NCBI GenBank assembly: GCA_036399055.1
Contig: DASWNX010000036.1
Span: forward strand, 124,001 to 188,000
Length of the DNA stretch: 64,000 bases
Direction: 5' to 3'
From: Jatrophihabitans sp.
GTDB taxonomy: Bacteria > Actinomycetota > Actinomycetes > Mycobacteriales > Jatrophihabitantaceae
Made by a program: the position numbers and the translations under genes. The notes under the pieces were generated by a model. The model worked only from the letters and a program-made list of their open reading frames with translations. It searched no databases and was not told where the DNA came from. Below are positions 51,773 through 59,848 of the stretch, piece by piece; within the stretch, counting starts at the first letter, position 1; every line of letters starts with the position of its first letter.

Positions 51773-54700
51773 CTATCGGTGTCCCAGCCAGTGCCGCAAC
51801 GTCTCGGCCTCCGGCGGAACGGCCAGACTGCCCTGCTCACCCAGCAACCCGGTGGTGATCTCGGTTCCTATCTCCTCCAGCAGGCCTGCCGCCCCGGGTG
51901 TGCACGCCACCAGCAGCCGTCCGTCGACGATGCCGGCGAGGATCTCCAGCTGCTCGTCCTCGGGCTCGCCGGTCGGCGCCAGACCCGGATGATCGGGGCT
52001 CAGGGACAACCCGAGGGGCGCCCAGAGGCCGTCGGCGCGCCCCAGGTAGTTCACGCGCACCGGCCCCGGGGTGGTCTGCGCCTGCGCGGCGGCGAACTGA
52101 ACGAGCAACTCGTGATGGCGCCCGCCGGCCGGCGTGCGCGCACGCGCTCCGGCCACGGCCTTCGCCGCGTCGCGCAGGCTCAGGTCCCACGAGGCCGGCA
52201 CGTCCAGCGGCCACCGGGTGGACAGCCTGCCGATGACCCGGGCGGGGTTCAACGAGGTGGCCTCGACGTCGCGGCCGTGAGCGTCCACGTCCACCCGCAC
52301 GGTGTCCTGCCCGCCGCGGCGCCCGAGTGCCCTGGCCACCGCGCACAGCAGGATGTCACCCACCGACTCGGTCTCGAGCACCGCCGCGGTGGCGCGCTGG
52401 TCAAGGGCGATCATGGCGGTGCCGGGGGCCTGGACCTCGACTGAGACCGCCTGGACCGGCCGCTCGGCAAGCTCACGCCAGTAGGACTGCTCACGCTGGA
52501 TGCCGGGGTCAGCGGCCAGCGACCGCTGGCTCTGTGCCCAGGCCAGCACAGAGTCGGCAGGCGCGAGCGCGGCCTCGCCGTTCGCCACGACCTGGCCATA
52601 GGCAGTGAGCAGGTCTTCGCACAGGACCCGGCAGGAGTAGTTGTCGACGATCAACTGGTTGACGACGATCAGCAACTGCTGCCGGCCGGCCCACTGGAAG
52701 TAGGCCAGGGAAAGCAGCGGCGCGACCTCGAGTTCGATGCCCGTCTGCAGCTCCAGGCAGGTCTGCTTGACCGTCTCGGCGCCCGCAGTCCCCGCCGCGG
52801 CGGTGAGGTCCACCCAGGTCAGCGGGGTGTCCAGGTCGGTCATCGCGCTGGCAGCGGCGCTCCAACCGGACTCGCCGTGCCGGAAAGACAGCCGAAGCCC
52901 GTCGTGGTGCCGCAGGACCGCACGCAGCGCCACCTTGAGCGCCGTCTGCTCCAAGGGCTCGGCGACGTCGAACAGCAGGACGTAGTTGTGCCTGGCGGGA
53001 TGGCGCCACTTCTGCAGAAGAGCCAGTTGCCGGGGCATGAGCCCGACTCCGCCAGCGACTTCGCCGTCGGCAGCGGCGAGCGCAGCGTCGCCGACGGCCG
53101 CGTCCTGGACGCCGGCCCCTTCGGCCCGCGCGATCGCGGCGAGCGCGGCGACGCTCTGATTGGCGAAGAACTCCCTGGGCGAGATCGTCAATCCCACGGC
53201 CGCAGCCCTGGCGATGACCTGCAACGCCAGCAGCGAGTCACCGCCGAGCTCAGTGAAGTCAGTGGTCGGATCGATGTGCTCCACGCCCAACACCTGCGAC
53301 CAGATGCCGGCCAGGACCCTCTCGGCCTCGCTGTTCTGACTCGCGGTCCTGGGCAGGGCGGGGGTGGCGGCCAACGCCGGCCGGCTCGTCCGGCTGGCCG
53401 GCGCATGAGGACCTGCCGGATCCAGATCCGGCGCCTCCCAGGCGGAGGTGTCAGCCAATCGCCGCACCAGGGTCACGTACTCGGTGAACATGTCATCGAT
53501 GTCCTGCTCGGCGTACAACTCCTGCACCGAGTCCCAGTTCAGCACCAACTCACCGGCGTACTCGAACACCTGGTGATCCAGGTGCACCTGCGGGGTGTGC
53601 ACGATCCCGGCCGCCATCTCACCGAGCCCGGACACTGCCTGACCGAAATCAGCGCCGGCCGAGTCGAGAGCGCTGGTGAAGACCACCGGCATGTTCGCCC
53701 GTTCCTGGCCATGCAACCGCGCTATCTCGCGCATCACCCGGATGCCGGTGAACTCGCTGTGATCGAGGTCTTGGGCCAGCCGGCTCTGCAGCGCCCTCGC
53801 ACGCTCGCTGAACCCCCGCCCCGAGGACTGCTCCACTTCCAACAGGGTGACGGTCGTGAAGTCGCCGAGCACCTCGGCCACCTGAGGATGGACGTCCAGC
53901 CTGTTGTTGATCGTCACATTGAGGGTGAACGGCGCCCGACCCGACCAGGCGGCGAGCACTGAGGCGTAGGCCGTCGCGAGCGCGGCCGAGGCGGTGACCC
54001 CGTGCTGCGCCGCGGCCTGCTTGAACTGACGCCACGTCGACTCGCTGAGGCGGTGGGTGCGCCTGACGAAGTGCGGGTCGAGGATGTCTGCCGGGTCCTG
54101 CGCCAACCGCAGCTGCGGCGCGGCAGGCAGTTGGGCCGCTCGCGCGGTCCAGTAGTCCCGAGCCCGCTCGAAGCGCGGGCCCTGCTCGATGCCCGCCATC
54201 GCCAGGTGGTAGTCGCGGAAGGTCAACTCCAGCTCGGGCCAGGTCCGCTCCGGGTCGGCGTAGCGGGCGCTCAGCTCGGTGAAGAACGCCGCGACGGTGC
54301 CGCCGTCGGCGATCAACAGGTCGAGCGTGACGTGGATCCGGCTGCCCTGCTGGAGCTGGCTCACCCTGACGTCGAACAGCGGGAAGCTGCCCGGATCGAA
54401 GATGTGGGCACTGGTCTGGCGACGCACCCGTTCCAGCTCGGCCTCGGCCTCTTCCTGATCGAGGCGCCGCAGGTCGTTGACCGCGAGGTCATAGGGCGCG
54501 ACTTCGGGCAGCACGTGCCATTGCCCGTCCAACCCGATGACGGCACGCAGCATGTCGTGGCGCTCGACCATCGCGCGCACCGCGGCGCCCAGCCGCTGCG
54601 CGTCGAGGTGCTCGACACTCAACTCGACGTAGAAGGACGCCGCGACGTTGCCGAGGTCGAAGAAGCCGTTGCGCCCCAGCAGGTAGGCCTGCTGGAGGTC

Positions 54701-57700
54701 AGTGAGCGGGAACGGCTCCCAGCGCTGATCCGGCGCGGGCTCGATCCTCGGCAGCTCGACAGAGCCGGCCGCGCCGTCGGATGGCTGCCGGCCTCGAGCG
54801 AACTCGGCCAGCTCGGCGATGCTGGGGTGGGCGAACACCTCCTCGACCGTCACGGTGATGCCGGACTCGGCGGCTGCTCTGACCAGGCGCACCGCGAGCA
54901 GTGAGTCCCCGCCGGTGAGGAAGAAATTGTCGTGCACCGACACCGCGGCCACGCCCAGGGTCTGCTGCCATGCCGCCGCGAGCGCCTTCTCGGTGGCATC
55001 ACGCGGACCGGCGTCGGCCACCCGCGCCGGCGACTGACCGCGGCCGGCCGCGATCCCGCGCAGCCGGGCGATGTCTACCTTGCCGTTGGCGGTGAGCGGC
55101 ATGCTGGCCACCACGACGATCTCGCTAGGCACCATGTAGGCGGGCAGGATCTCACTGGCGTGCCGCTTGACCTCCTGCGGCAGGGTCACCGTTCGGCGGC
55201 CCGCCAGCGGGTTGTTGGTGAGCTGTGCCGGGTCGGCGGCCGGCGCCAGGCCGGCCGCGTAGGTCCGCGCCGCCGCGGCGCCGTCGAATGCCGACCTGGT
55301 GAACACCGCGTCGAACACCCCCACTCGGGCGTCCGGGCGGTAGAAGACCTCGCACTCGTAGCCGTGCTCCCGCGCCACCTCGATCAGCTCCAGCGGGGAC
55401 GCGCCCGCCGCCGTGCAGCGCTCGCGCAGCACCAGCTCGCTGTACTCGGGCAAGGACATGGCCAGCGCGGTCGGCTCGCTGAGCAGCTCGGCCCAGGCCT
55501 CGTCGGAGGCCAGCCGCTGGTTGGGCACGTCGCGCACCCGCACGGACCGGACGCCGGCGCCGAGCATTCCGGTGAGCTCGGCCAACGTGGCGTCGCGGTC
55601 AGACCAGTCCACGCTCGCCGAGAACGTGATGGGCTCGGCGCTGTCGGAGAACAGCAGCACGTCGTAGCGGTAGTCGGCCATCTCGGTGCAGTCGCGCCCG
55701 GGACGCGGCAGGACGGCGGCCGGGACGCCGAAACCGCTCCAGAAGAGAAGGGGGTCGACGACGAGCTCGTTCTCGGTCAGAGCGCGCTCCTGGATCCGCC
55801 AGGTGACGTCGCGGATGTCGGTCTCTGCCGTGGAGCGCGCTCGCTCCACCGCCGCGTGGAAGGCCGGTAGCGCGCGAAGGTCGCGGACGTCTCCCAGGTA
55901 AAGGACCCCGCCGGGCCGCAGGGCCGCCAGCGCGCCCCGCACGGTGTCTGAGAGGTACTGCGCCGAGGGGAAGTACTGCAGCACCGAGTTGAGAACGACG
56001 CAGTCGAAGTGGCCGGTGGGCAGGTCGCTGAAGTCGCGTGCTTCGCGAGCCAGCAGCGTGACCTTCCCGGGAGCTCCGGCCTGCTCGATGCGAGCGCTGA
56101 GATAGTCCAGGGTTCTCCCCGACAGGTCGGTGCCGACGTACTCCACGCACTCGGAGATCAGGCCGGTGGTGATCAGCCCGGCGCCGCACCCGATCTCCAG
56201 GACGCGGCGGGGCTGGTGCGCCAACACCCTGCCGATGGTCACCTCGGCCCAGGAGCGCATGTCCTGCTCCGCGATCGGCAGGCCCGTGAAGGTGTCTGTC
56301 CATCCGGCAGTCTGGGCGGCCGAGCCTGCCCGAAGCGAGTCGAAGACCTCGTGCCACTCGGCCACCTGGGCCCGGGTCGTGGACTCCTGCTCCTCGTCCT
56401 GGCCGGGATGGGCCGTGACGAAGGAAAGCAGCCGGTTGCCGTCGGCCAGGGCCACCGCGCGATCGACGCCGGGGTGGCTGGCGAGCGCGTGCTCGATCTC
56501 ACCGAGCTCAATCCGGTAGCCGTTCACCTTGACCTGGCCGTCGTCCCGGCCGAGAAACTCGATCGTGCCGTCGGGGTGGTACCGCCCCAGGTCTCCGGTG
56601 GAGTACCGCCGATGGCCGGTGGCCGGGTCGATGCTGAAGCGCTGGCTGGTCCTCTTCGAGTCACGCCAGTACCCGCAGGCCACGCCGATGCCGCCGATGA
56701 ACAGCTGCCCCGGCACCCAGTCCGGGCGCGGGCGTCCGCACTCATCGAGGATGTGCAGGCTCTGATTGGTCAAAGGGGTGCCGTACGGCACGGACTTCCA
56801 GGCCGGGTCATGCTCGCCGATCGGGTGATAGACCGACCAGATCGAGGCCTCGGTCGCGCCGCCCAGGCTGATGACCTGGATCGGGTCGGACTTCTGCGCG
56901 GTGATCCGGTCGGCGAGCGTCACCTCGATCCAGTCGCCCGACATCATCACCAGACGCAGCGAGGACAGCCCGCCCAGGGACGGCTGGGCCTCGCAGTAGG
57001 TGACATACATCTGCATGAGAGCCGGGACGGTGTTCCAGACGGTGACGTGGTGCGCCTTGACCAGTCGGGCCCAGCGTTCGGGGTCGCGTCCGGCGTCGGC
57101 CTCGGGCAGCACGAGGGCTCCCCCGGCTGCCAGGATTCCGAAGATGTCCCACACCGACAGGTCAAAGCTCAGCGAGGACAGCCCCAGCACCCGGTCATCG
57201 GAGTCGATGCCGAATCGGGTGTTGATGTCGAGGCAGGTGTTGGCGGCTCCCCGGTGGTCGATCATCACGCCCTTGGGCTCGCCGGTCGAGCCGGAAGTGA
57301 AGATCACATAGGCCAGGTCGTCGCTGGACTGCGGGTCCGCCAGCGGCGCGTCGTCCTCATCGGACCAGAGACCGGGGTCATCGACTGCGAAGACGCTGAC
57401 ATCGCCGGGCCAGTCGAGCCGGTCGAGCACGGCCTTCTGCGAGAGGACGAGGTTGACCTCGCCCAGCTCGAGCAACCGGCGGATCCGGTCGGCCGGCAGT
57501 GAGGCGTCGATGGGCAGGTAGGCCGCGCCTGAGTACAGGACGCCGAGCACGGCGCCGACCTGCTCCCAGCCCTTGTCCATCACCACCGCGACCAGGCGGT
57601 TGACCTCAGCGCCCGAGCCGCGCAACCCACGGCCGATCCGGCATGCCAGCCGGTCCAGGTCGGCGTAGCTGAGCACCCGGTCGCCAGTGATCACGGCCGG

Positions 57701-59479
57701 GTCTGCTCGCCGCTCGGCGAGCGCCGAGCCCAGCCGGTGAAGAAGCTCGCCCGGGATCGGGCCACTGGTCAGGTTGACCCGATCCCGGACCGCCAGTTGG
57801 CTTTGAGGCAGGGGCACCGTGTCCGACAGCTCCCATGCCTGGTCATCGTGAGCCAGCCGCGTGATCAGGTCGCGGTAGGCAGCGAACATCTCGTCGAGGA
57901 CACCGGGCGCGAAAGCCTCGTCGACGGTGTCCCACGTGAGGTTCAGAGCGCCCCGGTACTCCAGGACCAGGCTCTCGAGACTGAGCTGCGGGGCCTGCGC
58001 GGAGGTGTAGCCGATGTCGGTCAGCCACTCCGGGTCGAAGTCGTCGCTGAATCCGGCCCCGACGAAGGTCGAGAACACCACGGGCGCGACCGCGGCGGCC
58101 GGCCCGGATCTGCGGGCCAGCTCGCGCATCACCCGGACGGCGCTGTACGCGCGATGGTCGAGGTCCTGCCAGAGCTGGGCCTGCAGGTTTTTGGCCCGCT
58201 GGGTGAACGGCTGGCGACCGTCGTGGCTGACCTGCAGCAGGGTCAGGCTCGTGAAGTCCCCGACCACGTCGCGGACCTGCTCGCAGACGGGTTGGCGGTT
58301 GTTCACGGTGAGATTGACGGTGAACTCCGCCGACCGGGACCAGCGGGCAAGCACGTCGGCGTAGGCGGCTGCCAGCGCGGTGGACGGCGTCAGCCCACGC
58401 TGGGCAGCCCGGTCCTTGAACGCCTGCCACGCCGCTGCGGGAACCCTGTGGTTGCGGCGGTGGAATCGCGGGGACTCGATGGCCGACAGGGGCTTGGCCT
58501 GCGGCAGCTCAGGCGCCGGCGGCAGAGCCTGGAGCCTGTTCATCCAGTACGCCTTCGCGCGCTCGTAGTCCGGGCCGTTCTCGGCTTGGCCTACCGCGCT
58601 CAGGTAGTCGCGGAAGGTGAGTTCCAGCTCGGGCCACTGCCGGTCCGGCTCGGCGTAGCGGCCGGCGAGCTCCTCCAGCAGCCGGGCGAAGGAGGCCCCG
58701 TCGCAGATGAGCAGATCGAAGCTGATGTGCAGCAGGCCTTCAGATCCTCCGAGCGCGCTTGCCCGCACGTCGAACAGCGGCCAGCTGCCCACGTCTCGCC
58801 GAGTGCTCGTCAGCTCGTCGCGCAGCGCCTGGACCGAGGCCTGCTGATCCGCCGGTGACAGCGGCGACAGGTCGTTGCTGAGGATCGAGTAGTCCGGTAC
58901 CTCGCGCAGCACCTGCTGCCTGCCGTCTGCCAGCACCACCGCGCGCAGCATGTCGTGCTGGGCGATCGCGGCGCGCAGCGCCCGCTCGAACCTGTCGACA
59001 TCGAGGTTCACGGTCGCCAGTTCGACGTAGAAGCTGGCGTCGACATCGCCGAGTTCATGCGCGTGCTCGCGGCCGAAGAAGTACGCCTGCTGGACATCGG
59101 TCAAGTCAAAGGGCTCGAAGCGGGCCTCCGGGTCAGCCGTGACCTCCGGCAACGCCAGGCCGACAGAGCCCGCCGGGCTCTCAAGCAGCAGGCGCGTCAC
59201 CGTCGCGACGCTGACGCCGGCGGCCAGATCCGCCAGTGACAGGGTGACCCCCAGAGCCGCGTCCAGCACAGCTTGCAGGTGCGCGGCCTGCAGGGACTCG
59301 ATCAGCAGCGGCTCATGCCGCGGGATGGCCGAGGACGGCTGGTCGGTGATCGCCGCGAGCAGATCGACCAGGCCGTCACTGATCAGGCCCGATCGCTCGT
59401 CTGGAGCGACGCCGGCCGAAACCCGCAGCGCCAGCGCGTCGACAGCGTCGTACACCGCGCGTCTGGACCGCTCATCCAT
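51773..59479 (-). CDS. HMWP2-like NRPS: CP-Cy-A(MT)-PCP-Cy-PCP-E*
   Basis: 2568 residues. Order: carrier-like domain (Ser62, ESLQAAHL); Cy1 (about 120-550, DxxxxD at 255-260 in FDLLICDGA); adenylation (about 577-990 and 1420-1490; FTSGSTGEPKG) with an inserted methyltransferase-like domain (about 1010-1410, EIGCGAGL); PCP1 (Ser1526, GGDSLL); Cy2 (about 1585-2010, DxxxxD at 1720-1725); PCP2 (Ser2082); terminal condensation/epimerase-like domain (about 2145-2568) whose HHxxxDG is NQLIVDN. By eye the A-domain pocket is D-L-W-N-M-S-L-I-W, close to the cysteine code D-L-Y-N-L-S-L-I-W. This is the yersiniabactin HMWP2 plan, so two thiazolines from one Cys module are expected, capped by an acyl group. 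No thioesterase domain. ATG with AAAGG about 8 nt upstream. Confidence 0.93.
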   Translation of the reverse strand: MDERSRRAVYDAVDALALRVSAGVAPDERSGLISDGLVDLLAAITDQPSSAIPRHEPLLIESLQAAHLQAVLDAALGVTLSLADLAAGVSVATVTRLLLESPAGSVGLALPEVTADPEARFEPFDLTDVQQAYFFGREHAHELGDVDASFYVELATVNLDVDRFERALRAAIAQHDMLRAVVLADGRQQVLREVPDYSILSNDLSPLSPADQQASVQALRDELTSTRRDVGSWPLFDVRASALGGSEGLLHISFDLLICDGASFARLLEELAGRYAEPDRQWPELELTFRDYLSAVGQAENGPDYERAKAYWMNRLQALPPAPELPQAKPLSAIESPRFHRRNHRVPAAAWQAFKDRAAQRGLTPSTALAAAYADVLARWSRSAEFTVNLTVNNRQPVCEQVRDVVGDFTSLTLLQVSHDGRQPFTQRAKNLQAQLWQDLDHRAYSAVRVMRELARRSGPAAAVAPVVFSTFVGAGFSDDFDPEWLTDIGYTSAQAPQLSLESLVLEYRGALNLTWDTVDEAFAPGVLDEMFAAYRDLITRLAHDDQAWELSDTVPLPQSQLAVRDRVNLTSGPIPGELLHRLGSALAERRADPAVITGDRVLSYADLDRLACRIGRGLRGSGAEVNRLVAVVMDKGWEQVGAVLGVLYSGAAYLPIDASLPADRIRRLLELGEVNLVLSQKAVLDRLDWPGDVSVFAVDDPGLWSDEDDAPLADPQSSDDLAYVIFTSGSTGEPKGVMIDHRGAANTCLDINTRFGIDSDDRVLGLSSLSFDLSVWDIFGILAAGGALVLPEADAGRDPERWARLVKAHHVTVWNTVPALMQMYVTYCEAQPSLGGLSSLRLVMMSGDWIEVTLADRITAQKSDPIQVISLGGATEASIWSVYHPIGEHDPAWKSVPYGTPLTNQSLHILDECGRPRPDWVPGQLFIGGIGVACGYWRDSKRTSQRFSIDPATGHRRYSTGDLGRYHPDGTIEFLGRDDGQVKVNGYRIELGEIEHALASHPGVDRAVALADGNRLLSFVTAHPGQDEEQESTTRAQVAEWHEVFDSLRAGSAAQTAGWTDTFTGLPIAEQDMRSWAEVTIGRVLAHQPRRVLEIGCGAGLITTGLISECVEYVGTDLSGRTLDYLSARIEQAGAPGKVTLLAREARDFSDLPTGHFDCVVLNSVLQYFPSAQYLSDTVRGALAALRPGGVLYLGDVRDLRALPAFHAAVERARSTAETDIRDVTWRIQERALTENELVVDPLLFWSGFGVPAAVLPRPGRDCTEMADYRYDVLLFSDSAEPITFSASVDWSDRDATLAELTGMLGAGVRSVRVRDVPNQRLASDEAWAELLSEPTALAMSLPEYSELVLRERCTAAGASPLELIEVAREHGYECEVFYRPDARVGVFDAVFTRSAFDGAAAARTYAAGLAPAADPAQLTNNPLAGRRTVTLPQEVKRHASEILPAYMVPSEIVVVASMPLTANGKVDIARLRGIAAGRGQSPARVADAGPRDATEKALAAAWQQTLGVAAVSVHDNFFLTGGDSLLAVRLVRAAAESGITVTVEEVFAHPSIAELAEFARGRQPSDGAAGSVELPRIEPAPDQRWEPFPLTDLQQAYLLGRNGFFDLGNVAASFYVELSVEHLDAQRLGAAVRAMVERHDMLRAVIGLDGQWHVLPEVAPYDLAVNDLRRLDQEEAEAELERVRRQTSAHIFDPGSFPLFDVRVSQLQQGSRIHVTLDLLIADGGTVAAFFTELSARYADPERTWPELELTFRDYHLAMAGIEQGPRFERARDYWTARAAQLPAAPQLRLAQDPADILDPHFVRRTHRLSESTWRQFKQAAAQHGVTASAALATAYASVLAAWSGRAPFTLNVTINNRLDVHPQVAEVLGDFTTVTLLEVEQSSGRGFSERARALQSRLAQDLDHSEFTGIRVMREIARLHGQERANMPVVFTSALDSAGADFGQAVSGLGEMAAGIVHTPQVHLDHQVFEYAGELVLNWDSVQELYAEQDIDDMFTEYVTLVRRLADTSAWEAPDLDPAGPHAPASRTSRPALAATPALPRTASQNSEAERVLAGIWSQVLGVEHIDPTTDFTELGGDSLLALQVIARAAAVGLTISPREFFANQSVAALAAIARAEGAGVQDAAVGDAALAAADGEVAGGVGLMPRQLALLQKWRHPARHNYVLLFDVAEPLEQTALKVALRAVLRHHDGLRLSFRHGESGWSAAASAMTDLDTPLTWVDLTAAAGTAGAETVKQTCLELQTGIELEVAPLLSLAYFQWAGRQQLLIVVNQLIVDNYSCRVLCEDLLTAYGQVVANGEAALAPADSVLAWAQSQRSLAADPGIQREQSYWRELAERPVQAVSVEVQAPGTAMIALDQRATAAVLETESVGDILLCAVARALGRRGGQDTVRVDVDAHGRDVEATSLNPARVIGRLSTRWPLDVPASWDLSLRDAAKAVAGARARTPAGGRHHELLVQFAAAQAQTTPGPVRVNYLGRADGLWAPLGLSLSPDHPGLAPTGEPEDEQLEILAGIVDGRLLVACTPGAAGLLEEIGTEITTGLLGEQGSLAVPPEAETLRHWLGHR

Positions 59480-59692
59480 TCAAGTGCCTTTCCAAGGTCT
59501 GGACATCTGTGTTCACGCGAAAGCCGGCGTTGAATTCAGGGCGCCGTCGGGCGCGCCAACCTGATCGACTGCATCGGCGCCGACATGTGCGCCGACGCCC
59601 AAGCCCCTCACAGCCGGGGAGGCACTTCCCCCACTCAGCTCATGCTGTCGGCGCAGCGTGAGGAACTCCTCTCGTGAAGCTGCAGCGTGGCG

Positions 59693-59715
59693 GTTGAACC
59701 AGGCTTTAAGTCAAC
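59693..59715. promoter_or_regulatory. 23-bp dyad, copy 2 (NRPS/ATPase gap)
   Basis: GTTGAA-N3-GG-N-TT-N-AAGTCAAC, identical in pattern and spacing to 45690-45712; the differences fall in the N positions. On the minus strand it offers TTGACT as a possible -35 for the NRPS operon. Suggests one regulator controls both loci. Confidence 0.6.
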
Positions 59716-59774
59716 TCGGAAGGGCAATTGAGGTGTCATCGGTCCCGCATTGGCTGGTTTAATACAGTTCGAGC

Positions 59775-59806
59775 TTGACCTTGGTGTCGACTCCAAGGCT
59801 TAGCGT
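59775..59806 (+). promoter_or_regulatory. ZntR-like MerR-type promoter of metal ATPase
   Basis: TTGACC (59775-59780) and TAGCGT (59801-59806) are separated by 20 bp, the overlong spacer of MerR-activated promoters. Between them lies the dyad CCTTGG-TGTCGACT-CCAAGG (59779-59798; two internal mismatches), whose core GTCGACTCC resembles the Escherichia coli ZntR site. The ATPase start is 43 bp downstream. Confidence 0.7.
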
Positions 59807-59848
59807 TGAGTCGCTTAGCTGCACTCTCATCTACAAAGGCGGGCCCAG

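Larger units (their letters stand above)
59480..59848. other. Divergent control region, NRPS / metal ATPase
   Basis: 369 bp between the NRPS and ATPase starts. It holds the second copy of the 23-bp dyad (59693-59715) about 214 bp from the NRPS start, and a ZntR-like MerR-type promoter facing the ATPase (59775-59806). The long leader of the NRPS transcript is GC-rich and could fold around 59570-59640. No Zur- or Fur-like AT-rich palindrome seen. Confidence 0.6.

Noticed and set aside
2022..59479. Long frames on the strand opposite to real genes (for example opposite the catalase, the peptidases and the NRPS)
   Set aside because: They are Arg/Gly/His/Gln-rich products of GC-rich codon bias and lack motifs, ribosome-binding sites or sensible contexts.
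59530..59590. Leader peptide (about 16 codons) ahead of the NRPS
   Set aside because: A short minus-strand ATG frame exists but has no Cys-rich or other attenuator-like codons and no ribosome-binding site.
59480..59848. Zur or Fur/DtxR box controlling the NRPS operon
   Set aside because: Thiazoline metallophores are often Zur- or iron-regulated, but I found no AT-rich TGAAAAT- or TTAGGTTA-like palindrome in the gap; only MerR-type dyads are visible.
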